Shown here: one piece after another, positions 24,423 to 37,620 of the stretch | How the letters are laid out: each line of letters opens with the position of its first letter | Position numbering within the stretch: position 1 is the first letter of the stretch | Assembly (NCBI RefSeq): GCF_019145195.1 | Contig: NZ_JAHSTW010000002.1 | Location: 620,001 to 684,000, forward strand | Direction: 5' to 3' | Origin: Pseudomonas siliginis | GTDB taxonomy: Bacteria > Pseudomonadota > Gammaproteobacteria > Pseudomonadales > Pseudomonadaceae | DNA length: 64,000 nt | Made by a program: the position numbers and the translations under genes | Notes under the pieces: model-generated | What the model was told of the DNA's origin: nothing | Databases searched by the model: none | Seen by the model: only the letters and a program-made list of their open reading frames with translations

Positions 24423-26320
24423 GCGCTTTGCTCCAACTGACGGCCCGCGCCGCGTTTTTTCAAATGAATCATCAACAGCGAAATCGCTGCCGGGGTCACG
24501 CCCGGGATCCGCGAAGCCTGGCCCAGCGTTTCAGGACGTGTGGCGCCGAGCTTGCTCTGGATCTCCTTGGACAGACCGGAGATGTTGGTGTAATCGATAT
24601 CCACAGGCAATTTCGTGTCTTCGCTGGCGCGCAGACGGGCGATTTCGTCCTGTTGACGGTCGATGTAACCGGCGTACTTGGTCTTGATCTCAACCTGCTC
24701 GGCGACCTGTGGATCTTCGGCGCCCTGCCCGGTCACTTCGACCAGACCGGCGTAGTCGATTTCCGGACGGCTCAACAGGTTGAGCAGGTTGTACTCGTGA
24801 GTCAGCGGCGTGCCGAACTTGTCAGCAATAGCATCGCCCTGCGGGGTATTCGGCCTTACCCAGGTGCTTTTCAGGCGCTGTTCTTCAAGCTCGATGCTTT
24901 CGCGTTTCTTGCAGAAGGCCGCCCAGCGCACGTCATCGACCAGACCGAGCTCGCGACCTTTTTCGGTAAGACGCAGGTCGGCGTTGTCTTCGCGCAGAAT
25001 CAGGCGGTACTCGGCGCGGGACGTGAACATACGGTACGGCTCTTGGGTACCGAGGGTGATCAGGTCGTCGACCAGAACGCCGATGTACGCTTCATCGCGG
25101 CGCGGACACCAGGCCTCTTTCCCCTTGGCCCGCAGCGCGGCGTTGGCGCCAGCGAGCAGACCTTGAGCGCCAGCTTCTTCGTAACCGGTGGTGCCATTGA
25201 TCTGCCCAGCGAAGAACAGACCGCCGATGACTTTGGTTTCCAGGCTGTACTTCAGATCGCGGGGATCGAAGTAGTCGTACTCGATCGCATAACCCGGACG
25301 CACGATGTGCGCGTTTTCCATACCGCGGATCGACTGCACGATCTGCAATTGGACGTCGAACGGCAGGCTTGTGGATATCCCGTTCGGATACAGCTCATGG
25401 GTGGTCAGACCTTCGGGTTCGATGAACACCTGATGGCTTTCCTTGTCGGCAAAGCGATGAATCTTGTCTTCGATCGACGGGCAATAACGCGGGCCGACGC
25501 CCTCGATCTCCCCGGCAGCGGAATACATCGGCGAACGATCAAGGTTCGCCGCGATGATTTCGTGGGTACGGGCATTGGTATGGGTAATCCAGCAACTGAC
25601 CTGGCGCGGATGCTGCTCCTTGCTGCCCATGAACGACATCACCGGGATCGGAGTGTCACCCGGCTGCTCGGTCATCACCGAGAAATCCACAGATTTGCCA
25701 TCAATACGCGGCGGTGTACCGGTTTTCAGGCGCCCGACACGCAATGGCAACTCACGCAGACGGTGGGCCAGAGCAATCGACGGTGGATCACCGGCGCGAC
25801 CGCCAGAGAAATTCTGCAAACCAATGTGGATAAGTCCACCGAGGAATGTACCGGTGGTCAACACCACGGAATCGGCGAAGAAACGCAGACCCATCTGTGT
25901 GACGACACCACGGACTTGCTCCTGCTCGACGATCAGGTCGTCAGCAGCCTGTTGAAATATCCACAGGTTTGGCTGGTTTTCCAGGATTTCGCGGACAGCG
26001 GCCTTATAGAGAATTCGGTCGGCTTGCGCACGGGTCGCCCGTACGGCGGGACCTTTGCGGCTGTTCAACACGCGAAACTGGATGCCGCCCTTATCGGTAG
26101 CCATGGCCATCGCGCCGCCGAGGGCATCGATTTCCTTGACCAGATGGCTTTTGCCGATGCCACCGATGGCCGGGTTGCAACTCATGGCGCCGAGGGTTTC
26201 CACGTTATGCGTCAGCAACAGGGTTTTTGCCCCCATGCGTGCTGACGCCAGTGCTGCCTCGGTACCGGCATGACCGCCGCCGATGACGATCACTTCAAAA
26301 CGGGAAGGGAAATCCACCAC
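24419..26320 (-). CDS. mnmG: tRNA uridine-5-carboxymethylaminomethyl modification enzyme MnmG
   Basis: A 633-residue FAD protein (formerly GidA). The dinucleotide motif is [31 protein letters not shown] and [12 protein letters not shown] are GidA signatures. With MnmE it installs the cmnm5 group at the wobble uridine of several tRNAs. The end overlaps rsmG by 4 bases. Upstream lies the origin-like region at 26530-26731, so transcription of mnmG runs away from it. In E. coli the gidA promoter influences oriC firing; a similar effect here is only an inference. Confidence 0.98.
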   Translation of the reverse strand: MVDFPSRFEVIVIGGGHAGTEAALASARMGAKTLLLTHNVETLGAMSCNPAIGGIGKSHLVKEIDALGGAMAMATDKGGIQFRVLNSRKGPAVRATRAQADRILYKAAVREILENQPNLWIFQQAADDLIVEQEQVRGVVTQMGLRFFADSVVLTTGTFLGGLIHIGLQNFSGGRAGDPPSIALAHRLRELPLRVGRLKTGTPPRIDGKSVDFSVMTEQPGDTPIPVMSFMGSKEQHPRQVSCWITHTNARTHEIIAANLDRSPMYSAAGEIEGVGPRYCPSIEDKIHRFADKESHQVFIEPEGLTTHELYPNGISTSLPFDVQLQIVQSIRGMENAHIVRPGYAIEYDYFDPRDLKYSLETKVIGGLFFAGQINGTTGYEEAGAQGLLAGANAALRAKGKEAWCPRRDEAYIGVLVDDLITLGTQEPYRMFTSRAEYRLILREDNADLRLTEKGRELGLVDDVRWAAFCKKRESIELEEQRLKSTWVRPNTPQGDAIADKFGTPLTHEYNLLNLLSRPEIDYAGLVEVTGQGAEDPQVAEQVEIKTKYAGYIDRQQDEIARLRASEDTKLPVDIDYTNISGLSKEIQSKLGATRPETLGQASRIPGVTPAAISLLMIHLKKRGAGRQLEQSA

Positions 26321-26529
26321 GCACCTCGTGCCTGCTTAAGTAGGTCATTCAGGAATTAGTTGAGCTCAGGTTTCTGGACCTGGTCGGCAAGTATAGGGAC
26401 TTCGCCCTTTCTAAAGAACCCTTTGCACAAAATTTAACCAGCTGTGGAGAACTCGAGGTTAAAAGAATAAAAAAAAGAGAAATTTATAAAACCTTTGTTT
26501 TTATGTTTATTCTTACTGAACCACATTTC

Positions 26530-26731
26530 TGTGGATAGATCGCTACAGGCCTTGTTTTACAGAGTGTACAGAGGTTCAAAACTCTGTGTTCATGTGGCAA
26601 TGAGGCCATTGGATAACCGGTGTAAGCCTGTGGATGAATGGGGTGGTTATCCACAGCGTGGCTTATCTCCAGTTTTGAGGCCCTGTTATCAACTGCCCTC
26701 AGTGGCAGTTATTCACAGGGCTTAATCCACA
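26530..26731 (+). other. Second origin-type DnaA box cluster (oriC paralogue)
   Basis: Contains one perfect DnaA box (26647-26655, TTATCCACA) and single-mismatch boxes TGTGGATAG (26530-26538), TGTGGATGA (26629-26637), TTATTCACA (26709-26717) and TAATCCACA (26723-26731). The AT-rich stretch lies directly to its left. The layout and much of the base sequence repeat the oriC region before dnaA: TGTGGATA, CAGGCCTT, GTGTACAGAG, GGTTATCCAC, GCCCTCAG and CACAGGGCTTA occur in the same order. Plasmid work on P. aeruginosa and P. putida is recalled to have described two origin-active regions near here. Activity on the chromosome is not shown by sequence. Confidence 0.75.
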
Positions 26732-26827
26732 GAAATTTGATGGAGGAAGAGGTATCGGGCAGCCGAAAACCGCTCAGGGAGAAAAAATCTGCCCGGCACT
26801 CTTGGAGGATTTTAGAAAAGAGGGAAG

Positions 26828-26854
26828 CAGACAGGTCGCGAACGGACCTGTCTG
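26828..26854 (-). terminator. Terminator of mnmE
   Basis: Perfect 10-bp stem CAGACAGGTC / GACCTGTCTG with a 7-base loop, 15 bases after the mnmE stop. On the minus strand it is followed by CTTCCCTCTTTTCT. It would stop mnmE transcripts before they cross the DnaA box cluster. Confidence 0.75.
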
Positions 26855-26869
26855 TGAATAGCAGGAGGG

Positions 26870-28237
26870 TTATTTGCCGATGCAGAAGCTGGAGAAAATC
26901 CTTCCGAGCAAATCATCAGAGCTGAACGCCCCGGTAATTTCACCCAGGGAATGCTGAGCCTGGCGCAAATCCTCGGCGAGCAACTCGCCAGCGCCCGCCA
27001 GGGTCAGTTGCGCGCGGCCATGTTCCAATGCCGCGCTGGCGTGGCGCAGTGCCTCCAGATGCCTGCGACGTGCGCTGAAGCTGCTCTCCGAGGTCTGCTC
27101 GTAACCCATGCACGCCTTGAGGTGGTCCCGCAGCAGATCGAGGCCTTCGGCGGACTTGGCGCTGAGACTGATGGTCACGTGGCCGTCATCACTGGTTTCC
27201 AGAGAAACCGCTTCACCGGTCAGATCGGACTTGTTACGGATCAGGGTGACTTTCGCCGGATCCGGTCGAGACTCAAGGAATTCTGGCCACAAGGCAAAAG
27301 GATCCAGTGCCTCTGGTGCTGTCGAATCGACCACCAGCAAAACCCGATCCGCTTCACCGATGGCCTTCAAAGCCCGTTCCACGCCGATTTTTTCCACATG
27401 ATCATCCGTGTTCCGCAGGCCTGCCGTATCGACAACATGTAAGGGCATGCCGTCGATGTGGATATGTTCGCGCAGGATATCCCGCGTGGTGCCGGCAATC
27501 TCGGTGACGATGGCGGCTTCGCGACCGGCCAATGCATTCAACAGGCTGGATTTACCAGCATTCGGCCGCCCAGCGATGACGACGGTCATGCCATCACGCA
27601 ATAACGCGCCCTGCCCTGCTTCGCGCAGCACTGTGGATAACTCATCGCGTACTTTGTCGAGCATGCTCAATACATGGCCGTCGGCGAGAAAGTCGATTTC
27701 CTCTTCCGGGAAGTCGATGGCGGCTTCAACGTAGATACGCAAACCGATCAGTTGCTCGGTCAGGTTATGCACACGCTGGGAAAACGCACCCTGCAATGAA
27801 CGCAGCGCATTGCGCGCAGCCTGTGCAGAACTGGCTTCGATCAAATCGGCGATTGCCTCGGCCTGGGCCAGATCGAGTTTGTCATTGAGGAAGGCGCGCT
27901 CGCTGAATTCACCTGGACGGGCCAGACGGCAGCCCAGTTCCAGACAACGCTTGAGCAACATGTCCAGAACGATCGGGCCGCCATGGCCCTGCAATTCCAA
28001 GACGTCTTCGCCGGTAAACGAGTTCGGACCCGGAAAATACAAAGCCAGGCCTTCGTCCAGCACCTGCTGGTCGTCACTGAAAAACGGTCCGTAATGGGCG
28101 TAACGCGGTTTCAGCTCTCGGCCGCTGATGGCTTTTGCCGCCACGCTGGCCAACGGCCCGGAAATACGGACGATGCCCACACCGCCGCGCCCTTGAGCAG
28201 TGGCGACAGCGGCGATGGTTTCACGGGGTGTGCTCAT
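26870..28237 (-). CDS. mnmE: tRNA modification GTPase MnmE
   Basis: A 455-residue GTPase (formerly TrmE/ThdF) acting with MnmG. The N-terminal tetrahydrofolate-binding domain is followed by a helical domain that hosts the G domain: [12 protein letters not shown] (G1), GTTRD (G2), DTAGL (G3), NKSDL (G4). The C-terminus ends FCIGK with the conserved cysteine. The start [13 protein letters not shown] at 28237 is chosen over an upstream in-frame start that adds six unconserved residues. A perfect DnaA box lies at 27632-27640. Confidence 0.97.
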   Translation of the reverse strand: MSTPRETIAAVATAQGRGGVGIVRISGPLASVAAKAISGRELKPRYAHYGPFFSDDQQVLDEGLALYFPGPNSFTGEDVLELQGHGGPIVLDMLLKRCLELGCRLARPGEFSERAFLNDKLDLAQAEAIADLIEASSAQAARNALRSLQGAFSQRVHNLTEQLIGLRIYVEAAIDFPEEEIDFLADGHVLSMLDKVRDELSTVLREAGQGALLRDGMTVVIAGRPNAGKSSLLNALAGREAAIVTEIAGTTRDILREHIHIDGMPLHVVDTAGLRNTDDHVEKIGVERALKAIGEADRVLLVVDSTAPEALDPFALWPEFLESRPDPAKVTLIRNKSDLTGEAVSLETSDDGHVTISLSAKSAEGLDLLRDHLKACMGYEQTSESSFSARRRHLEALRHASAALEHGRAQLTLAGAGELLAEDLRQAQHSLGEITGAFSSDDLLGRIFSSFCIGK

Positions 28238-28269
28238 AAAGCGGCATCCAGACAAAAGTGGCAGATAGC

Positions 28270-28294
28270 AAAACGCCCCACTAGGGGGCGCTTT
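28270..28294 (-). terminator. Terminator after yidC
   Basis: Stem CGCCCC / GGGGCG with a 5-base loop, followed on the minus strand by TTTTGC. It lies 25 bases beyond the yidC stop and ends the rpmH-rnpA-yidD-yidC transcript. A perfect TTATCCACA (28303-28311) sits between it and yidC. Confidence 0.7.
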
Positions 28295-28318
28295 GAGTGG
28301 TGTTATCCACAGTGCAAG

Positions 28319-29998
28319 TTACGCCTCGGCTTTTTTCGTCGCCGCTTCGATCTTACGCGTGATGTACCACTGTTGTGCAATCGACAGGCAGTTGTTCACA
28401 ACCCAGTACAGCACCAGACCCGCCGGGAACCACAGGAAGAAGAAGGTGAAGATGATTGGCATCATTTTCATGACCTTCGCCTGCATCGGATCCGGAGGCG
28501 TCGGGTTCAGCTGCTGCTGGATGAACATGGTTGCGCCCATGATGATCGGCAGAATGAAGAACGGATCCTTGATCGACAGGTCAGTGATCCACAGCATGAA
28601 CGGCGCCTGACGCATTTCCACGCTTTCCAGCAGAACCCAGTACAGCGACAGGAAGACCGGCATCTGCACGAGGATCGGCAAGCAGCCGCCCAGTGGATTG
28701 ATCTTCTCTTTCTTGTACAGCTCCATCATGGCTTGCGACATTTTCTGCCGGTCATCGCCATGTTGCTCTTTCAGCGCAGCCAGTTTCGGAGCCACGGCAC
28801 GCATGCGCGCCATCGATTTGTAGCTGGCGGCCGACAGCGGGAAGAAAATCCCTTTGATCAGCATGGTCAGGAAGATGATCGACCAGCCCCAGTTACCGAC
28901 AATGGCGTGGATGTGTTGCAGCAGCCAGAAGATCGGCTGGGCAATGAACCACAGAATGCCGTAGTCGACGGTCAGTTCCAGACCTGGGGACAACTCTTTC
29001 AGCACAGCCTGGCTTTTCGGACCGGCGTACAGCACAGCGCTGGTTTCAACTTTTGCACCTGGAGCAGCGGTCAGAGTAGGACCGGTGTAACCGATGATGT
29101 AGTTGCCTTTGCTGTCTTTACGGGTCTGGACGATATTGTTTTCGCCCTTGGCCGGAATCCACGCGGTCACGAAGTAGTGCTGCAGCCAGGCTACCCAACC
29201 ACCGGTGACGGTTTCCTTGAGCTGCGCCTTGTCCATGTCCTTCATCGACACTTTCTTGTACGGCTCGGAACTTGTCCACAGGGCAGCGCCCAGGTAAGTC
29301 GCGGTGCCAGTAGCAGTGGTCGACGAAGGATCAGCGCTGGCATCGCGCTTCAACTGGGCAAACATTGCGCCGTTCCAGGGCTGAGCGCTCTGGTTATCCA
29401 CAATGTAGGAGACAGCGACGTCGTACAGGCCACGTTTCATGGTGAAACGCTTGATGTAGTTGACGCCGTCCTTGCTGAATTTCAGGTCAACGACGAGTTG
29501 ATCCTGACCGTCAGCCAGTTGGTAAACCTTCTTCTCCGAGGAATAAACCGGACGACCGGCCGGGTTTGCATCCGGGCCGTTGGTACCGATCAGACCGCTT
29601 TGCGCCAGATATACACGTTCGCCGCCGTTATCGAACAGCTGGAACGGAACGTCAGGACGATCCTGACGACGTGGATACAAAGGCAGAGTCAGTTGCGCAA
29701 CGTCGCCACCCTGTGGATCGATCGCCAGATCGAGCACATCGGTCTTGACCTGAATCAGATCCTTGCTGGCGGCGACCGGCGTTTCGGCAGGTGCGCTGGT
29801 ATCGCTGGCGGCGCGCGGAATATCGTCACTGGCAGCATTTGTGCCAGTGGCGGTGTCCGGCAAACCGGATGTAGTCGTACTGGAAGCAACATTCTGAGTC
29901 GGCAGGGCAGCCTGGCCATAATCCTGGTTCCATTTAAGAACCATGACGTAGGACACGATTGCCAGGGCGACGATCAGGATCGTGCGTTTGATATCCAT
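28319..29998 (-). CDS. yidC: Membrane protein insertase YidC
   Basis: A 559-residue inner-membrane insertase. An N-terminal membrane anchor (TILIVALAIVSYVMVLKW) precedes the large periplasmic beta domain (to about residue 340), and five further hydrophobic segments form the conserved core, with the cytoplasmic MRAVAPKLAALKEQ loop. The C-terminus is Lys/Ala-rich. It inserts proteins such as the AtpE c subunit, alone or with Sec. It follows yidD by 2 bases in the conserved rpmH-rnpA-yidD-yidC group. A perfect DnaA box lies at 29394-29402. Confidence 0.98.
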   Translation of the reverse strand: MDIKRTILIVALAIVSYVMVLKWNQDYGQAALPTQNVASSTTTSGLPDTATGTNAASDDIPRAASDTSAPAETPVAASKDLIQVKTDVLDLAIDPQGGDVAQLTLPLYPRRQDRPDVPFQLFDNGGERVYLAQSGLIGTNGPDANPAGRPVYSSEKKVYQLADGQDQLVVDLKFSKDGVNYIKRFTMKRGLYDVAVSYIVDNQSAQPWNGAMFAQLKRDASADPSSTTATGTATYLGAALWTSSEPYKKVSMKDMDKAQLKETVTGGWVAWLQHYFVTAWIPAKGENNIVQTRKDSKGNYIIGYTGPTLTAAPGAKVETSAVLYAGPKSQAVLKELSPGLELTVDYGILWFIAQPIFWLLQHIHAIVGNWGWSIIFLTMLIKGIFFPLSAASYKSMARMRAVAPKLAALKEQHGDDRQKMSQAMMELYKKEKINPLGGCLPILVQMPVFLSLYWVLLESVEMRQAPFMLWITDLSIKDPFFILPIIMGATMFIQQQLNPTPPDPMQAKVMKMMPIIFTFFFLWFPAGLVLYWVVNNCLSIAQQWYITRKIEAATKKAEA

Positions 29999-30000
29999 GA

Positions 30001-30246
30001 TTACTCGGCCATCGAAGAAGAACGGGAGGTAGGGACAGGTGGAACCGGGTCATAACCACCGGGATTCCACGGATGACAGCGACCTAAACGACGAAAGGTC
30101 AGCCAGCCACCGCGCAGAAGGCCATGATTTTCAATGGCTTCATACGCGTAGCAGGAACAACTGGGGTAGAAGCGACAGTGGCTGGCCATTAAAGGACTAA
30201 TGGCATAGCGATAAAACTGGATCGGAACGAGGGCCAGTTTACGCAT
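30001..30246 (-). CDS. yidD: Membrane protein insertion efficiency factor YidD
   Basis: An 81-residue small protein with the three conserved cysteines in [12 protein letters not shown] and the [13 protein letters not shown] tail signature. It associates with the inner membrane near YidC and helps insertion in E. coli. It overlaps the end of rnpA by 8 bases and runs straight into yidC, so it is translationally coupled to both. Confidence 0.96.
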   Translation of the reverse strand: MRKLALVPIQFYRYAISPLMASHCRFYPSCSCYAYEAIENHGLLRGGWLTFRRLGRCHPWNPGGYDPVPPVPTSRSSSMAE

Positions 30247-30640
30247 CGGTACTGTCTACCCCTACAGTTTCGGTTTTGACTGCCGGAACGGGCTTGTTGC
30301 GTGCCAGACGCTTCCAGAGTTTGCCGAAATGCTGAATCAATTCGGGGTTTTCTACATCACCCAAACCTTTGCGCGCGACGATAACGATGTCCCAGCCGAC
30401 CAGTGAATCCTGGTGCAGACGGAACGATTCGCGCATCAGACGTTTGAGGCGATTGCGCTCAACGGAGAGCTTTACGCTCTTTTTCCCGATAACCAGCCCG
30501 AGACGGGGGTGATCAAGATCGTTGTTGCGTGCAAGGAGCAGGAGATTTTTCCCCGGAACCTTGCCGGTAGGGGAGTCAAAGACTGCCTTGAAATGCCGGG
30601 GGGTAAGCAGACGCTTTTCCCGACTGAAGTCCTGACTCAC
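30239..30640 (-). CDS. rnpA: Ribonuclease P protein component
   Basis: A 133-residue basic protein that binds RNase P RNA for 5' maturation of tRNAs. It has [17 protein letters not shown] near the start and the RNR motif in [14 protein letters not shown]. The start is taken as GTG at 30640 (MSQDFSREK), 16 bases past the rpmH stop; the frame remains open upstream through rpmH but that extension is not conserved. The G-rich stretch before the GTG (GGTACTGGAG) is unusually close to the start. Confidence 0.93.
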   Translation of the reverse strand: MSQDFSREKRLLTPRHFKAVFDSPTGKVPGKNLLLLARNNDLDHPRLGLVIGKKSVKLSVERNRLKRLMRESFRLHQDSLVGWDIVIVARKGLGDVENPELIQHFGKLWKRLARNKPVPAVKTETVGVDSTDA

Positions 30641-30656
30641 CTCCAGTACCGGATTA

Positions 30657-30791
30657 TCAAACTGCCAGACGCGCACGACCTTTGGCGCGACGACGCGACA
30701 GGACTGCGCGGCCGTTCTTGGTAGCCATGCGAGCACGGAAACCGTGGGTACGAGCGCGTTTGATAGTGCTTGGTTGGAAAGTACGTTTCAT
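30657..30791 (-). CDS. rpmH: 50S ribosomal protein L34
   Basis: A 44-residue very basic protein read from ATG at 30791: it begins [15 protein letters not shown], continues [16 protein letters not shown] and ends with Arg/Lys-rich residues before TGA at 30657. This matches L34 exactly in length and motif. It is the first gene of the leftward rpmH-rnpA-yidD-yidC operon and is divergent from dnaA across oriC, the standard arrangement. Confidence 0.98.
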   Translation of the reverse strand: MKRTFQPSTIKRARTHGFRARMATKNGRAVLSRRRAKGRARLAV

Positions 30792-31357
30792 GTCGTGTTA
30801 CCTGGTTCGTCCACAACGGGCCGGAATGGCCCCCGTTTTAAGAGACCGGGGATTCTAGAGAAAGCAAGCCTTCAGGTCAATTTCCAACCAGCGTTTCCTT
30901 ATAAATAGATCCGGGCAGGGTTTAAGCTCGAAAGCCTGTCAGCCAGATATAGAAATAAAGAAGGGAATTATTTAAAGCTTTTCTGTAAAGCTTGTAAAAG
31001 CTAGACACGCCATCTTCTGTGGATAACTTCTATCAGGCCTTATTTTGTGTGGTGTACAGAGAATGACAACTACAGTGGAAAACAGTGTTCAGCCTGTGCT
31101 GCGCTATCGGATAAGCTGTGCGTGAAATGGCCTGTTATCCACAGGCTGGTTATCCACCGGGTTTAGCCCCCAGTTGTCCAGTGCCCTCAGAGGCGTTTAT
31201 CCACAGGGCTTATTCACATGCCGTTGGTCGCCTTTTAATGCGTTAACGCGTTGATAAATGATGGTGACGAACCTACCTGCATGTGGATAAGTGAATCGCT
31301 CGCCGCTACAATGGCCGCTTGTTTTTGCCTCACCGGCTTTCAACTTAGGGGATATCC
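30792..31357. other. rpmH-dnaA intergenic region (oriC region)
   Basis: 566 bases without a gene. Going right: the rpmH leader (30792-30850, with runs of G/C), an AT-rich stretch at about 30893-31005 (ATAAATAGAT, AAATAAAG, TTATTTAAAGC), the DnaA box cluster 31018-31290, and the short dnaA leader. Promoters for rpmH (left) and dnaA (right) must lie here; no single -35/-10 pair stands out. Confidence 0.85.
31018..31290 (+). other. oriC: Chromosomal replication origin oriC: DnaA box cluster
   Basis: Four perfect DnaA boxes: TGTGGATAA at 31018-31026 and 31282-31290 (reverse) and TTATCCACA at 31135-31143 and 31197-31205 (forward). Weaker boxes are TTATCCACC (31150-31158) and TTATTCACA (31210-31218). 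The adjacent AT-rich stretch on the left is the likely unwinding element. Position between rpmH and dnaA is the standard Pseudomonas oriC. The last box, close to the dnaA start, may also serve autoregulation of dnaA. Confidence 0.93.
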
Positions 31358-32881
31358 GTGTCAGTGGAACTTTGGCAGCAGTGCGTGGAGCTTTTGCGCG
31401 AAGAGCTGCCTGCCCAACAATTCAACACCTGGATCCGTCCACTACAGGTCGAAGCCGAAGGCGACGAGTTGCGCGTCTACGCACCGAATCGTTTCGTGTT
31501 GGACTGGGTCAACGAAAAGTACCTGGGCCGCGTTCTTGAACTGCTGGATGAGCACGGCAATGGCTCGACGCCGGCGCTGTCCTTGTTAATAGGCAGCAAA
31601 CGCAGCTCGGCACCTCGCGCTGCACCCAATGCGCCACTGGCGGCCGCGCAGGTTGCTCAGGCGCAGGCCAATAATGTGCCAGCGAGCAACCCGGCACCGG
31701 CGCCCGCGCCTGCTCCGGCCAAACGTTCCACACAGAAGGCCGCTGAAGTCAGCGAAGAACCTTCCCGCGACAGCTTCGATCCGATGGCCGGCGCTGCTTC
31801 GCAGCAGGCCCCGGTTCGCGCAGAGCAGCGCACCGTGCAGGTAGAAGGTGCGCTCAAGCACACCAGTTACCTGAATCGCACGTTCACCTTCGAAAACTTC
31901 GTTGAAGGTAAATCCAACCAGCTCGCCCGTGCGGCGGCCTGGCAGGTGGCGGACAATCCCAAGCACGGTTACAACCCGCTGTTCCTTTATGGTGGTGTCG
32001 GCCTGGGTAAAACCCACTTGATGCACGCGGTGGGCAACCATCTATTAAAGAAGAATCCGAATGCCAAGGTCGTGTACCTGCATTCCGAGCGCTTCGTGGC
32101 CGACATGGTCAAGGCGTTGCAACTGAACGCCATCAACGAATTCAAGCGTTTCTACCGTTCGGTGGATGCCTTGCTGATCGACGATATTCAGTTCTTCGCC
32201 CGCAAGGAGCGTTCCCAGGAAGAGTTTTTCCACACCTTCAACGCGCTGCTTGAAGGTGGTCAGCAGGTCATTCTCACCAGTGACCGCTACCCGAAAGAAA
32301 TCGAAGGCCTTGAAGAACGCCTCAAATCCCGCTTCGGCTGGGGCCTGACCGTTGCGGTCGAGCCGCCTGAGCTGGAAACCCGCGTGGCGATCCTGATGAA
32401 GAAGGCCGATCAGGCCAAAGTCGAGTTGCCCCATGACGCCGCGTTCTTCATCGCCCAGCGCATCCGCTCCAACGTTCGTGAGCTGGAAGGCGCGCTGAAA
32501 CGTGTGATCGCTCACTCGCACTTCATGGGCCGCGACATCACCATCGAGCTGATTCGCGAATCCCTGAAAGACTTGCTGGCGTTGCAGGACAAACTTGTTT
32601 CTGTGGATAACATTCAGCGCACCGTCGCCGAGTATTACAAGATCAAGATTTCCGACCTGCTGTCCAAGCGCCGTTCGCGCTCGGTGGCTCGTCCGCGTCA
32701 GGTGGCCATGGCGTTGTCCAAGGAACTGACCAACCACAGCCTGCCGGAAATCGGCGATGTGTTTGGCGGCCGCGACCACACCACCGTGCTGCACGCCTGC
32801 CGCAAGATCAACGAACTTAAGGAATCCGACGCGGACATCCGCGAGGACTACAAGAACCTGCTGCGTACACTGACCACTTGA
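31358..32881 (+). CDS. dnaA: Chromosomal replication initiator DnaA
   Basis: A 507-residue AAA+ initiator starting at GTG ([17 protein letters not shown], domain I). A Pro/Ala-rich linker with a PAPAPAPA run (about residues 85-125) is domain II. Walker A is [15 protein letters not shown] (about residue 212 on), Walker B is LLIDDIQFF, and domain IV carries the DNA-binding signature [12 protein letters not shown]. It binds the DnaA boxes of oriC. Inside the gene is another perfect box (32602-32610). dnaN follows after 39 bases. Confidence 0.99.
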   Translation: MSVELWQQCVELLREELPAQQFNTWIRPLQVEAEGDELRVYAPNRFVLDWVNEKYLGRVLELLDEHGNGSTPALSLLIGSKRSSAPRAAPNAPLAAAQVAQAQANNVPASNPAPAPAPAPAKRSTQKAAEVSEEPSRDSFDPMAGAASQQAPVRAEQRTVQVEGALKHTSYLNRTFTFENFVEGKSNQLARAAAWQVADNPKHGYNPLFLYGGVGLGKTHLMHAVGNHLLKKNPNAKVVYLHSERFVADMVKALQLNAINEFKRFYRSVDALLIDDIQFFARKERSQEEFFHTFNALLEGGQQVILTSDRYPKEIEGLEERLKSRFGWGLTVAVEPPELETRVAILMKKADQAKVELPHDAAFFIAQRIRSNVRELEGALKRVIAHSHFMGRDITIELIRESLKDLLALQDKLVSVDNIQRTVAEYYKIKISDLLSKRRSRSVARPRQVAMALSKELTNHSLPEIGDVFGGRDHTTVLHACRKINELKESDADIREDYKNLLRTLTT

Positions 32882-32920
32882 TGAACACCAGCGCAGCTTA
32901 TTAAGGCAAGGGACTAGACC

Positions 32921-34024
32921 ATGCATTTCACCATTCAACGCGAAGCCCTGTTGAAACCCCTGCAACTGGTCGCAGGCGTCGTCGAGCGCCGACAGACCTT
33001 GCCGGTACTGTCCAACGTGCTGTTGGTCGTCGAAGGCCAGCAACTGTCGCTGACCGGCACCGACCTGGAAGTCGAGCTGGTCGGTCGTGTGCAACTCGAA
33101 GAGCCGGCCGAAACGGGCTCCATCACCGTGCCCGCGCGCAAGCTGATGGATATCTGCAAGAGCCTGCCCAACGACGCGCTGATCGACATCAAGGTCGACG
33201 AGCAGAAACTGGTGGTAAAGGCCGGTCGTAGCCGCTTCACCCTGTCGACCCTGCCGGCCAACGACTTCCCGACTGTTGAAGAAGGCCCGGGCTCGCTGAC
33301 GTGCAGCCTGGAGCAGAGCAAACTCCGTCGCTTGATCGAACGCACTAGCTTCGCCATGGCCCAGCAGGACGTGCGTTACTATCTCAACGGCATGCTGCTG
33401 GAAGTTTCCGCTGGTGTGATCCGCGCCGTGGCCACCGACGGTCACCGTCTGGCAATGTGCTCGATGCAGGCCGATATCGGTCAGCCGGATCGTCATCAGG
33501 TGATCGTGCCGCGCAAAGGTATTCTCGAACTGGCGCGTCTGCTCACCGAGCCGGATGGCAATGTCAGCATCGTCCTCGGCCAGCATCACATCCGCGCCAC
33601 CACGGGCGAGTTCACTTTCACCTCGAAACTGGTCGACGGTAAATTCCCGGATTACGAGCGCGTGCTGCCGAAAGGTGGTGACAAGCTGGTACTCGGCGAT
33701 CGTCAGGCGTTGCGTGAAGCGTTCAGCCGTACCGCGATTCTGTCCAACGAGAAGTACCGCGGTATCCGTCTGCAACTGGCCAGCGGTCAGTTGAAGATCC
33801 AGGCCAACAACCCGGAGCAGGAAGAAGCGGAAGAAGAAGTGGGCGTTGAATACAACGGCGGCTCGCTGGAGATCGGCTTCAACGTCAGCTACCTGCTCGA
33901 CGTGCTGGGCGTGATGACCACCGAGCAGGTTCGCCTGATCCTGTCCGACTCCAACAGCAGTGCGCTGGTGCAAGAGTCCGACAATGACGATTCGGCTTAC
34001 GTTGTCATGCCGATGCGTCTGTAA
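32921..34024 (+). CDS. dnaN: DNA polymerase III beta sliding clamp
   Basis: A 367-residue clamp made of three repeated domains; it starts MHFTIQREALLKPLQLV and ends in the conserved YVVMPMRL, which forms part of the partner-binding pocket region. It encircles DNA and tethers Pol III and many other enzymes. It lies between dnaA and recF in the conserved operon. No perfect DnaA box is found in it. Confidence 0.99.
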   Translation: MHFTIQREALLKPLQLVAGVVERRQTLPVLSNVLLVVEGQQLSLTGTDLEVELVGRVQLEEPAETGSITVPARKLMDICKSLPNDALIDIKVDEQKLVVKAGRSRFTLSTLPANDFPTVEEGPGSLTCSLEQSKLRRLIERTSFAMAQQDVRYYLNGMLLEVSAGVIRAVATDGHRLAMCSMQADIGQPDRHQVIVPRKGILELARLLTEPDGNVSIVLGQHHIRATTGEFTFTSKLVDGKFPDYERVLPKGGDKLVLGDRQALREAFSRTAILSNEKYRGIRLQLASGQLKIQANNPEQEEAEEEVGVEYNGGSLEIGFNVSYLLDVLGVMTTEQVRLILSDSNSSALVQESDNDDSAYVVMPMRL

Positions 34025-34038
34025 TCAGCTGATCCTGA

Positions 34039-37565
<3,527 letters not shown>

Positions 37566-37590
37566 TCCAGATTGCTACTCGCTCATGAAC

Positions 37591-37617
37591 AACCCCGGCC
37601 AATGCCGGGGTTTTTTT
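37591..37617 (+). terminator. Terminator of gyrB
   Basis: A GC-rich stem CCCCGGC / GCCGGGG with a short loop is followed by a run of seven T, 26 bases after the gyrB stop and just before the convergent regulator gene ends. A classic rho-independent terminator. Confidence 0.93.
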
Positions 37618-37620
37618 GCC

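Larger units (their letters stand above)
26321..26869. other. mnmG-mnmE intergenic region with AT-rich segment
   Basis: 549 bases without a gene. From the mnmG side it holds its leader (26321-26455), a strongly AT-rich stretch at about 26456-26530 (runs such as AAAAAAAAGAGAAATTTATAAA), the DnaA box cluster listed separately (26530-26731), then about 95 bases with little structure and the mnmE terminator. No ORF with a credible ribosome site is seen. Confidence 0.8.

Noticed and set aside
29434..29448. GTTTCATGGTGAAAC as a possible parS
   Set aside because: It has odd symmetry and lacks the central CACGTG, so it does not fit the 16-base consensus; it lies in yidC.
32045..33973. A 642-codon open frame on the minus strand
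   Set aside because: Antisense to dnaA and dnaN, no motif or ribosome site.
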